Source: CAIVAT01 sp049317265
GTDB taxonomy: Bacteria; Bacteroidota; Bacteroidia; Bacteroidales; FEN-979
NCBI GenBank assembly: GCA_049317265.1
Contig: JBMOIP010000011.1
Location: forward strand, 35,065 to 99,064
DNA: 64,000 nucleotides
Reading direction: 5' to 3'
The notes under the pieces are model-generated. The model was not told where the DNA came from. It searched no databases and saw only the letters and a list, made by a program, of their open reading frames with translations. The position numbers were made by a program, and so were the translations under genes. Positions 52,379-61,126 of this stretch are shown one piece after another (the first letter of the stretch is position 1; the number at the start of each line of letters is the position of its first letter).

Positions 52379-54673
52379 ATGGGAAAACCTGACAATGACA
52401 ATACAGATTCAGGAAATCTATTAGACGGGACTCCGCAAAGCCTTCATGGGAGTGAAACGCGGTTGAGGCTACTCACTGAAAATGCCCCTCACATCATTGC
52501 AGAACTTGATCTGGAAGGCCGGATTACTTACCTGAGCCGGAGCATGTACGGGCTCAGCGTGGAGGAAGCCATCGGAAAGGACTTTTGTACATGGACGCTT
52601 CCCGAATATCACACCATCATGCGGGAGTCGTTTGAATTTACCGTAAAGAACGGACAACCAAGGCCTTATCAATCGGCAACAAAGATGCCTGATGGTGAGA
52701 TCCGTCACTATTTTTCAGTCCTCACACCTGTCATGGTCGCCGGCCGGGTGAATTCAGTGATCGTTACCTCCAACGATATTACCAGCCGGGTAAAGACCGA
52801 AGAAAAACTGCGGGAGTCGGAGAAAAGGCACCTGGACATCATAGAAGCGGCCATCGACGGGTTCTGGCTGGTGAACCTCAGCGGCAGGCTGGTTGAGGTC
52901 AACGAAGCGTATGCCAGGATGAGTGGTTATAGTGTGCAGGAGATGGTTGCCATGCATATTTCAGACCTGGAAGCCACAGAAACGAAAGAGGATGTTTCAA
53001 ACCATATGCTGCGCGTTATCTCAATCGGTGAAGATCATTTTGAAACACGCCACCGCCGAAAAGACGGAACCCTGTTTGATGTGGAGGTAAACATCAAATA
53101 CCTGCCTGACGATGGTGGTTGGGTAATCGCTTTTCTCCACGACATTACCCTTCGAAACCAATGGGTTAAACATCTCAGGGAAAGCGAATTAAAACTTAAA
53201 CACATCATCCGCGACACGCATGTGGGGGTGTTGCTCCAGGGACCAGATGCCGAGATCCTGTTGAGCAACCCGCAGGCACTTGAATTACTCGGGCTCAGCG
53301 AGAGCCAGCTTTTAGGAAAAACATCTTTTGATCCATACTGGAATGTTATTCATGAAGACGGATCACCATTTATCAGCAGTGATCACCCGGTGCCTCTTGC
53401 CATTGAAACCCGCCAACCCGTCAGGGATGTGGTCATGGGCGTTGCCCGCCCATCAAAAGGCGACCGGGTATGGCTGCTTGTGTTTGCCGAACCACAGTTA
53501 AACTCCGATGGCACGGTTGAGCAGGTAGTGTGCACGTTCATCGACATTACCGCACGAAAACATGCTGAAGAAGTTATTAAACAGTTGAATTCCGGCCTTG
53601 AAGACCGAATCAGGGAACGCACATGGGAATTGATAACGGCAAATGCCGCCCTTGAATCATCCGAGGAAAAATACCGCACAGTCGCCGATTTCACTTATAA
53701 TTGGGAATACTGGACTGACCCCGAAGGAAATTTCATTTATAACTCACCTGCCTGCGAAAGGATCACGGGTTATCCTGAGGCTGATTTCGTAAGGGATCCC
53801 GGTTTACTGGAAAAAATAATTCTCCCCGAAGATGCAGCCATATTTAAAAGCCATGTGCATGAGAAGGGCGACAAGAACGTGGGCGAAATGGAATTCCGCA
53901 TCGTGACAAGGGATGGAGATGTCAGGTGGATCAGCCATATTTGCCAGCCGGTTTACGGGGTTAACGAAACATACCTTGGTACCCGGGCATCCAACCATGA
54001 TATTACCGCGAAGATTAAAGCGGAAAACGAAATATCGACCATTGCCATAGAGGTGGAAGAACGTGAGCGAAACCATTTTTCACGTGAACTCCACGACAGC
54101 CTCGGACCTGTACTCTCCACCATCAAGCTATATTTCCAGTGGCTTTCGGAAACAAACGACCCTGAAAAAGTCGGGATTATCACAGCAAAAGGAAACTTCA
54201 ATATCGATAAAGCCATCCAGGTCACACGGGAGATGTCAAAAGGGTTAAGCTCCCTGCTCATGACCAACACCGGTTTCGTTGAAGCGGTTCTTGATTTCAC
54301 AGGACATATCAATGATTCGAATGCCCTGTCAATCAGTTTTGAATATAATACGGCTGAAAAGTTCAACGGTTTAATCGAAAACACCCTTTACAGAATAACA
54401 ACCGAACTGATCAACAACACGCTCAGGCATGCCAGGGCAACCCAGATGGATATCTCATTTGTTTACAACGGAAAACGGAACATCCTTTTCAGCTACAAGG
54501 ATAACGGCATCGGGTTCAATCATTCCGCTCAACAACATAAACCGACAGGGTTCGGATTGCTCAGCATCCAGAACAGGGTAAAGACCCTGAGAGGGAAGAT
54601 TAAAATTGATACCGGCCCGGGAAAAGGGATAAAAGTTGAAATCACCATCCCTGCCGCACAAAAAAGCACCTGA
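52379..54673 (+). CDS. Soluble PAS-domain sensor histidine kinase, NarL/HisKA_3 type
   Basis: 764 residues without signal peptide or membrane helix. Four PAS domains (about 28-140, 147-265, 270-390, 437-550; LLTENAPHIIAELDLEGRIT, AIDGFWLVNLSGRLVEVNEAY, RDTHVGVLLQGPDAEILLSN, VADFTYNWEYWTDPEGNFIY) with PAC-type ends, a short coiled coil (EEVIKQLNSGLEDRIRERTWEL), then HisKA_3 with His572 (FSRELHDSLGPVLSTIKLYFQWL) and HATPase_c (NNTLRHARA, DNGIGF near 708, GFGLLSIQNRV). It senses a cytoplasmic signal and phosphorylates the response regulator encoded 26 bp downstream. Confidence 0.94.
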   Translation: MGKPDNDNTDSGNLLDGTPQSLHGSETRLRLLTENAPHIIAELDLEGRITYLSRSMYGLSVEEAIGKDFCTWTLPEYHTIMRESFEFTVKNGQPRPYQSATKMPDGEIRHYFSVLTPVMVAGRVNSVIVTSNDITSRVKTEEKLRESEKRHLDIIEAAIDGFWLVNLSGRLVEVNEAYARMSGYSVQEMVAMHISDLEATETKEDVSNHMLRVISIGEDHFETRHRRKDGTLFDVEVNIKYLPDDGGWVIAFLHDITLRNQWVKHLRESELKLKHIIRDTHVGVLLQGPDAEILLSNPQALELLGLSESQLLGKTSFDPYWNVIHEDGSPFISSDHPVPLAIETRQPVRDVVMGVARPSKGDRVWLLVFAEPQLNSDGTVEQVVCTFIDITARKHAEEVIKQLNSGLEDRIRERTWELITANAALESSEEKYRTVADFTYNWEYWTDPEGNFIYNSPACERITGYPEADFVRDPGLLEKIILPEDAAIFKSHVHEKGDKNVGEMEFRIVTRDGDVRWISHICQPVYGVNETYLGTRASNHDITAKIKAENEISTIAIEVEERERNHFSRELHDSLGPVLSTIKLYFQWLSETNDPEKVGIITAKGNFNIDKAIQVTREMSKGLSSLLMTNTGFVEAVLDFTGHINDSNALSISFEYNTAEKFNGLIENTLYRITTELINNTLRHARATQMDISFVYNGKRNILFSYKDNGIGFNHSAQQHKPTGFGLLSIQNRVKTLRGKIKIDTGPGKGIKVEITIPAAQKST

Positions 54674-54699
54674 TGCACCCTTTTTAAAAGGACAAAACT

Positions 54700-55359
54700 A
54701 TGGATGAAATTGCCAGGATTATCATTGTCGACGACCATTCGCTGTTCCGTGAAGGAATTAAACTGCTGATTGAAAAGGAGGGGATGGGCGAAGTGGTCGC
54801 AGAAGCTGAAAACGGTCAGGTATTCCTCTCGCTGCTGGAAAATATCCAACCCGACCTGGTGCTGATGGATATTGAGATGCCCGTGATGAACGGGATAGAG
54901 GCCAGCATTCAGGCGCTGGCAGCCGTTCCCGGGCTGAAAATCCTGGTATTGACGATGCTGAGTGAAAAAGACAACTACACTAATCTGATCAAGGCGGGTG
55001 TGCTGGGTTTTGTGCTCAAAACCTCGGGAAAACAGGAACTTCAGCTGGCCATAAAAACCGTGCTCAGCGGCCAAAGCTACTTTTCCGGCGAGATTCTGCG
55101 CCAGATCATTTTCACCTATGGCAAGCACACCATTCACCAGGAAAAAAGTCCGGACTTAACAATTGAATTTACGCCAAGGGAGATGGAGGTCCTTCAATAC
55201 TTTTGCCAGGGACTGACCTCCTCTGAAATTTCCGAAAAACTCTTCAGAAGCGTTAAAACCATCGAAGCCCACCGCTCCAGGCTGCTCGAGAAAACCAGGA
55301 CAAAAAACACCATCAACCTCATCCTTTTTGCCATTAAGAACAAGCTGGTGGATATCTGA
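54700..55359 (+). CDS. LuxR/NarL-family response regulator
   Basis: 219 residues. Receiver domain (about 5-122) with acidic pair DDHSLFREGI, phosphoacceptor Asp57 (LVLMDIEMPVMNG), Lys107 (FVLKTSG); linker; LuxR helix-turn-helix (about 150-212: LTIEFTPREMEVLQYFCQGLTSSEISEKLFRSVKTIEAHRSRL). It is the cognate partner of the HisKA_3 kinase just upstream. The next gene downstream encodes a giant secreted protein with its own promoter, a possible target. Confidence 0.95.
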   Translation: MDEIARIIIVDDHSLFREGIKLLIEKEGMGEVVAEAENGQVFLSLLENIQPDLVLMDIEMPVMNGIEASIQALAAVPGLKILVLTMLSEKDNYTNLIKAGVLGFVLKTSGKQELQLAIKTVLSGQSYFSGEILRQIIFTYGKHTIHQEKSPDLTIEFTPREMEVLQYFCQGLTSSEISEKLFRSVKTIEAHRSRLLEKTRTKNTINLILFAIKNKLVDI

Positions 55360-55596
55360 CGGAGGCTCGCCTGGGAGATCAGGTTCCGGCTTACACACAT
55401 CATGAATTTTCCTTTCTGTTTGCGGACACATCCATCCACACCTAACCATGCTCCTGTAAGGGTTTCTCCCAATAATTTTCAGGGTTTGTACCTATGGAAA
55501 TTTTATATGGCATCTTTTACATTTGTAAGCAAGAGAATTTTCGGAGACAACCAGCCGACGCAACCAAATTTACCTGTGACCTGAATTTGTGTGCTC
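55360..55596. other. Intergenic region before the adhesin gene
   Basis: No supported gene; a 60-codon frame starting at 55402 has no recognisable product and unusual composition. A TACATTTG box lies at 55518-55525 but is far from any start codon. Confidence 0.4.
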
Positions 55597-55633
55597 ATGT
55601 TCTCACGAACATAAGCTGATAATTGTATTTTTG
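55597..55633 (+). promoter_or_regulatory. Dyad plus -7 box for the adhesin gene
   Basis: ATGTTC-TCAC-GAACAT is a perfect inverted repeat (55597-55612), 13 bp before TATTTTTG (55626-55633). The dyad covers the expected -33 region, so it could be an operator, possibly for the adjacent LuxR-type regulator. The start codon is at 55714. Confidence 0.4.
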
Positions 55634-55713
55634 GTGTATTCAGCGCAGTTAGAGTGCCAGGCAGGATCAATCCTGTTAACCTGAATTATTCATAACACTT
55701 TAAAGGAAAAATA

Positions 55714-58700
55714 ATGAACATTTTATACCATATTAAACATTTCGTTACCACTGGCTTTGTATGCCTGGTCATATTTATGTCGACTTCTGGAATGGGGCAA
55801 TCAACAGCGAGGTATGATTTCACAACGGTTACCAATGGATCATTAGCTGATATGAGCACTGGTACAACTGCATACGGTAACTTCGGTACGAGTAGTTATA
55901 AAGATAATACTGCGTCGACATTACTGACATTCCCAAATTTTTTTTCCTTTAATTTCATGGGAGTAACATATACTCAATGCAGCGTAAATTCAAACGGGCA
56001 GATGAGGCTGGGATCCACCACAATCACAAGTGGTCCCCAATCACCAGCTGCCGGTGTGGTGCTGATTGCGCCAATAAGTGGTGATAACGCAATTCAATCT
56101 ACAGGGAAAGTACATTACAAATTTACAGGGACAGCCCCATACAGAGCATTCATTACAGAATGGCTTAATATCAGGATTCCCGCTGGTACTGGCACTCCTG
56201 CAACCAATAGTTTGATTCAGGTGATTTTATATGAAACTACCGGGAAAATAGAATTTAAATATGGCCGCATGTATAATAATTCTGGCACTGCACTATCTTA
56301 CGGGATCTTTTTCTCGACTGGGGTAACTGCAGGAACGATTGGCCAGATCACTGATATTACCGGTACTCCCACATACAACTCAAATTCCACCTCCCTTACA
56401 ACCAGCAGCTTTGGAGCAACGAGTGACATGACCTATCTGAACAGTACCGCTGATCTCTCCCGCAGAGTTTTCACCTTCACACCCGTTTCAACCTCCATTA
56501 TTTCCAACGTGGTCGTCGGAAACTGGAGTGCATCGGGTACCTGGGTTGGCGGCATCGCGCCTACGCACTTCGATAATGTGACCATTGCGGATGGGGCTAC
56601 CATAACCATTGACGCAACATCAGCAAACTGTGCCAACCTTAACGTGGGGCAAGGTGGAGGATCTGCAGCTGTCCTCAAATTTGACGCAACATCCAGAACG
56701 CTGACAGTATGTGGCAACCTGACTGTTGCCACCAATGGGAACTTCAATGCAGGCTCATCAAGTACACCAACGCATACTTTAAAATTGGGAGGCACTACGA
56801 ACCTGGATCCTTATAATGGGAACCTCACTGTGAATGGTTCCGGAACGCTGAACTTTTACACCTCTGGAGGCGGAAAAGCAAACATTACTTTTAACGGATC
56901 AGGGGATGCCTCTATCTCCGGAACCGGCACGATTGACCTGAATACCGGAAATACGCTGAACAAAGGGAACGTCACAGCTAATGCAGCGGATAACCCGCAT
57001 ATGCCGGTTCTTGATATTCCGCGGGCTTTTACTGTTCAGGATGCTGGAACTATAGGTTTCATTTTCGCACACACTTCCGGGGTTTTAAAAGTAAGTGGTT
57101 CATTTACACAATCAAATCCAATTTATTTCTCATCATCCTATACCATCCCAACTACAGGTGGGTTGTGGTTAAATAATTCTGCATTCACAGTTGTTGGGCA
57201 GGCTGGAAGTTCTACTAACAATGGGTTACTGAAAATCACGAATGGCATTTATAATATAGGGACCGTTGATGGCAATGCCCTGGGTAATTCATCAGGATCA
57301 GTGTTCATTTTTGAAGGAGGCACCACAAACATTGCGTGTCGGATAAACGCGCAAAATAGTTGTACCTTAATTATTTCCGGAGGTATCATAAATGTTTGTA
57401 CAAGTGGAAACAGCTTGGGTAATACTCCCACATTTGGTTTTGACGAACCTACGAATGTTGTAGAGATGAGCGGAGGTACAATTAATCTATTACAAAACAA
57501 TTCTGGTGTAACACAGGAAGATTATCTTGTGAACGGCACCAACCCTACGATTACCGGAGGGATATTGAATGTTGGCCTGCAGAATGGAAACCAAACTTTC
57601 TGTGTTGAAGGGATTGTCCCCGAGTTAAATATCAGAAGCCGAAATACGGTTAACTTCATAAACATTTTTGCAATAAATCCTGTTATATATCTGGCAACAA
57701 CGATAAACCCATCTTCAACACTTAATTTGAATGGAAAGATTGCAACTTTCCGGTCTACAATAACCAATAATGGAGCATTAACTGCGAATGCAACCGGTAG
57801 TACGTTGATTCTTCAGGGTTCTGACCAACAAATGTTAGGGGGTACAATAACCTCAAGTCAAATTTACAATCTAACCATATATAATCCTGCGGGGGTAATA
57901 TTGAGTTCTCCATTATCCGTTCAAAAACTTACACTTACATCAGGAATCCTCACCACCTCTGCCACCAATTTATTAACCGTTACATCAACCACCGTTGGAG
58001 ATGTTTCACGGACAAGCGGTTATGTGAGAGGGCCGATGGTCCGCCGTATACCGGCAAGTTCAGGAGGAACCCTTACCTATCTTCTGCCTATCGGAAAGTC
58101 AGCATATACCCCTTTTGAGGTGGTCAACCCAGTTACCACTGCCAGTGGAACAGTTGATGTGATGGCAGAGGTTTTTGACGCAGATTGCGGAGGAATCCCC
58201 GGTACCGGAATGGGAACCTTAAACACTGACCGATATTGGTCGGCTGGGATCACTGCCGGAGAAAGCTACTTCACAAGCACAACGGTCAAGGTTACAAATG
58301 CTACGACAATTCCTGCCAGTAAATTACTGGGCAGGGCAACAACACAGGGTGGATATTATAACCTGGCTGGCAGCACCATCGCAGGGGCAACCCTTCTGTC
58401 AGGCTCATTGACATCACTGGGATTTTTTGCAATCGGAGATACTCCGTTGACCTGGACCGGTGCGACGAACAACAACTGGGGGACTCCCACAAACTGGACT
58501 CCGACAGGACCTCCGGGAGAATCAACAACCGTGATCATTCCCGATGTTTCAACCGACCCGATTGTTGATAATGATCCTGCCACATTTGCTCTTTGCAAAA
58601 ATATCACAATCCAAAACCTGGCCACTCTGACCATTGGTTCCGGAAAAGCATTGACTGTAACTGGTAATGTCACCAACCTTGCCGGAGCAGACGGCCTGGT

Positions 58701-60015
58701 TGTTAGCTCTGGAGGTTCCCTTATTCAAAGCTCGTCAAATATAAGTGCCCGGGTTCAAAGGGATGTCTCCGCATGGGGCACCGGCATCCAGGGATGGCAC
58801 CTTTTGTCCTCTCCTGTCGTCTCCCAGGCGATCCCTGGTTTTAACAATGTGGCCGCATCCGGTTTTGATTTCTATGCATGGTGGGAACCAACTGAAGAAT
58901 GGGTGAACTATAAGAATACGACCATTGAACCCTCATGGAATACAGCCAATGTTCTGGGAGTTGCCAGCGGTGAGGGGAACTTCATTCCCGGCAAAGGATA
59001 CCTGGTCAATTATGCAGTTGCAGCAACAAAGCAGTTCACCGGGACGCTGAACAAGGATAATGTTGCCATCTCCAACCTCACTGTAAAGCCGGGTACCGAC
59101 AAAGGGTGGCACCTCCTGGGCAATCCATTTCCTTCCTCCCTTACCTGGGGTACCGGCTGGTCTCTGAACAACATCATTGCTACGGCAAAGATCTGGCAGG
59201 AAACTACCGCAGCCTATGTGGATATCCCGACCGGGGGCATCATCCCCCCGCTCAATGGCTTCATGGTGCAGGTATCGCCCGGGTTTGACCAGAACAACTC
59301 CCTTACCATTCCTGCAAGCGGGATGGTGCATAATTCGGCTTCATGGTATAAAACAACTGAAAATCCCTCTGTGGTTCTCGTAGTCAGCGATCCAATGAAC
59401 CAAACCGCACAGGAGAGTATAATACGATTTGACAACGGGGCAACTGCAAGTTTCGACCCGGGTTTCGATTCGCACTTCCTGCCGGGGTATGCACCCCTCT
59501 TTTATTCTTTGGCCGGGGAGGAGAAACTGTCAACCAACGTATTGCCGGAAGTTGGCGGCAATGTGCAGATACCCTTCCAGGTAGTTACAACTGACAGCCG
59601 GAACCTGAACCTCAAGGCGGAGTCTATTACCGGAATCAGGGGGCCTGTCATTCTGCACGATTTGAAAACCAATGGCACCTGCGACCTCACTGTCAATCCC
59701 CTTTACCTGTTTTCTACGATGGCAAATGATGATCCAAACAGGTTTACGCTCTCTTTCAGCCATGTAGGGCTGCAGGATTCCGGGGCAGGCAACTTATTGA
59801 CAATCAGCACCTCCGGACATTCAGTCAGGGTAAACCATCCGGGCGGACACAATGGCACTTTGACCGTGTTCAACATGGTCGGACAACTGGTCCTCCACAT
59901 GAATATATCAGACGGACAAGCGGTAAATTTCATCCTCAACTGTCCATCAGGTTATTACCTGGTAAAAGTACTTACGGATCAACAGGTGCAGACAGAGAAG
60001 ATTTTCATCGATTAG
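55714..60015 (+). CDS. Giant T9SS-secreted adhesin-like protein
   Basis: 1433 residues. Signal peptide (MNILYHIKHFVTTGFVCLVIFMSTSGMGQ). Residues about 30-255 form a nidogen-like beta-sandwich (FPNFFSFNFMGVTYTQCSVNSNGQMRLGS, YRAFITEWLNIRI, KIEFKYGRMYNN). Then long stretches of short beta repeats of the GNWSASGTWVGG...VTIADGATITID type (about 268-620), and a second such module (LTWTGATNNNWGTPTNWTPTGPPGE, about 910-990). Later parts are beta-rich with WHLLSSPVVSQAIPGF and WHLLGNPFPSSLTWG, motifs of T9SS substrate proteins. The tail is a T9SS sorting domain (TLTVFNMVGQLVLHMN ... SGYYLVKVLTDQQVQTEKIFID). Probably a cell-surface adhesin or matrix protein. Its base composition is uneven along its length. 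Confidence 0.87.
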   Translation: MNILYHIKHFVTTGFVCLVIFMSTSGMGQSTARYDFTTVTNGSLADMSTGTTAYGNFGTSSYKDNTASTLLTFPNFFSFNFMGVTYTQCSVNSNGQMRLGSTTITSGPQSPAAGVVLIAPISGDNAIQSTGKVHYKFTGTAPYRAFITEWLNIRIPAGTGTPATNSLIQVILYETTGKIEFKYGRMYNNSGTALSYGIFFSTGVTAGTIGQITDITGTPTYNSNSTSLTTSSFGATSDMTYLNSTADLSRRVFTFTPVSTSIISNVVVGNWSASGTWVGGIAPTHFDNVTIADGATITIDATSANCANLNVGQGGGSAAVLKFDATSRTLTVCGNLTVATNGNFNAGSSSTPTHTLKLGGTTNLDPYNGNLTVNGSGTLNFYTSGGGKANITFNGSGDASISGTGTIDLNTGNTLNKGNVTANAADNPHMPVLDIPRAFTVQDAGTIGFIFAHTSGVLKVSGSFTQSNPIYFSSSYTIPTTGGLWLNNSAFTVVGQAGSSTNNGLLKITNGIYNIGTVDGNALGNSSGSVFIFEGGTTNIACRINAQNSCTLIISGGIINVCTSGNSLGNTPTFGFDEPTNVVEMSGGTINLLQNNSGVTQEDYLVNGTNPTITGGILNVGLQNGNQTFCVEGIVPELNIRSRNTVNFINIFAINPVIYLATTINPSSTLNLNGKIATFRSTITNNGALTANATGSTLILQGSDQQMLGGTITSSQIYNLTIYNPAGVILSSPLSVQKLTLTSGILTTSATNLLTVTSTTVGDVSRTSGYVRGPMVRRIPASSGGTLTYLLPIGKSAYTPFEVVNPVTTASGTVDVMAEVFDADCGGIPGTGMGTLNTDRYWSAGITAGESYFTSTTVKVTNATTIPASKLLGRATTQGGYYNLAGSTIAGATLLSGSLTSLGFFAIGDTPLTWTGATNNNWGTPTNWTPTGPPGESTTVIIPDVSTDPIVDNDPATFALCKNITIQNLATLTIGSGKALTVTGNVTNLAGADGLVVSSGGSLIQSSSNISARVQRDVSAWGTGIQGWHLLSSPVVSQAIPGFNNVAASGFDFYAWWEPTEEWVNYKNTTIEPSWNTANVLGVASGEGNFIPGKGYLVNYAVAATKQFTGTLNKDNVAISNLTVKPGTDKGWHLLGNPFPSSLTWGTGWSLNNIIATAKIWQETTAAYVDIPTGGIIPPLNGFMVQVSPGFDQNNSLTIPASGMVHNSASWYKTTENPSVVLVVSDPMNQTAQESIIRFDNGATASFDPGFDSHFLPGYAPLFYSLAGEEKLSTNVLPEVGGNVQIPFQVVTTDSRNLNLKAESITGIRGPVILHDLKTNGTCDLTVNPLYLFSTMANDDPNRFTLSFSHVGLQDSGAGNLLTISTSGHSVRVNHPGGHNGTLTVFNMVGQLVLHMNISDGQAVNFILNCPSGYYLVKVLTDQQVQTEKIFID

Positions 60016-60328
60016 AAGAAAAAAGCAGATTCGTGTTTACATTTACCTCTCGTGCAGTTCAGCTGCTACAGTTGTATAGTGTAAACCCTTAGAATTTTTC
60101 AGTTATTATTATGGTTTATGCTATGTTTTTTTAGGCATAACACTAATGTGCCTGTCAAAAGCTTTCTCTTACTTTGTTATATGCATTAAACCATTTACAT
60201 ATACCGATATTTCGCGAAAAATGAAATCAGGTGTAAGTACACTAACCGGTTTATACGCACGATGAATCCTCGACCTTGAATTTTTTTTTCATGGTTGGGG
60301 CAATTAATTTTCTATCAACAAAAGAATC
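60016..60328. other. Intergenic region after the adhesin gene
   Basis: No gene supported. A weak inverted repeat TTATGC/GCATAA (60116-60140) encloses a T-run and might act as a terminator for the adhesin gene, but the stem is only 6 bp. TTACTTTG at 60169 is one base short of a -7 box. Confidence 0.35.
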
Positions 60329-61072
60329 ATGAGACGAAAAACAATGATTTTACTTAGCCGGCGGCATGTGAACCTGCTTTGCCTGATCGCGCTGCTCCTT
60401 GTTTCGATACCGGGCTTCTCTCAGAGCGTGGCGTTCAACACCACCTCAAACCCGGCCAACACAGCTTCAGGGCTTGACATCGATTTCTCAACGCAGGGAT
60501 TCCTGATACCAAGAGTAACGTTGGCGGGACTGAGCAGCTATCTGCCACTCGGCGCTCACGTTACCGGCATGATGGTATTTAACTCCGGGAATGACATTGC
60601 CCAAGGGCTCTATTTTGACAATGGCACCAATTGGATCGCAGGCCCCAGGGCAGGAAGTTCCTTTGGTGAAATCCAATACTGGAGCGGCACCGCATGGACT
60701 CCAATTGCACCTGGGCTTCCCGGGCAGTACCTCGCCGTAAGCGCGGGCGGTATCCCCGAGTGGACCGGGAACGCTGCAGGTTATGCAGCGCTTACCACGG
60801 CATCCGTCAGCAACATTTTAACCACCACCGCCACCTGCGGGGGAAATGTCACCAGCGATGGCGGGTATCCCGTAAGTGCACGAGGTGTTTGCTGGAGTAC
60901 CTCACCCGGGCCAACCACCGCTGATGCCAAAACAACCAATGGTTCGGGTACAGGGAGTTTTACCAGCAGCCTTACCGGGCTGACTAGCGGTACCGGTTAT
61001 TATGTACGCGCCTGGTCGACCAACAGCACCGGCACTTCTTACGGACCACAGGTTACTTTCACAACCAATTAG
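60329..61072 (+). CDS. Secreted protein, short paralog of the following repeat protein
   Basis: 247 residues (a start at Met6, MILLSRRHVNLL, is possible). Signal peptide ending near GFSQ, then a domain of about 100 residues (VAFNTTSNPANTASGLDIDFSTQ, GMMVFNSGNDIAQGLYFDNGTNW, GEIQYWSGTAW, GLPGQYLAVSAGGIPEW) like the N-terminal head of phage-tail-like or MSCRAMM-type surface proteins. One Ig/Fn3-like repeat ends it (TCGGNVTSDGGYPVSARGVCWS ... YYVRAWSTNSTGTSYGPQVTFTTN). It has the same layout as the start of the next gene, 54 bp downstream. No T9SS tail is present, so it may be a truncated or minimal copy. Confidence 0.78.
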   Translation: MRRKTMILLSRRHVNLLCLIALLLVSIPGFSQSVAFNTTSNPANTASGLDIDFSTQGFLIPRVTLAGLSSYLPLGAHVTGMMVFNSGNDIAQGLYFDNGTNWIAGPRAGSSFGEIQYWSGTAWTPIAPGLPGQYLAVSAGGIPEWTGNAAGYAALTTASVSNILTTTATCGGNVTSDGGYPVSARGVCWSTSPGPTTADAKTTNGSGTGSFTSSLTGLTSGTGYYVRAWSTNSTGTSYGPQVTFTTN

Positions 61073-61126
61073 TTCCTACACGGATATATTATTTTGAATG
61101 TCACGAACAAAAATAAATTGATCTAC

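Noticed and set aside
55402..55584. 60-residue frame between the response regulator and the adhesin
   Set aside because: No recognisable domain, no promoter at a suitable distance, and composition typical of non-coding DNA.
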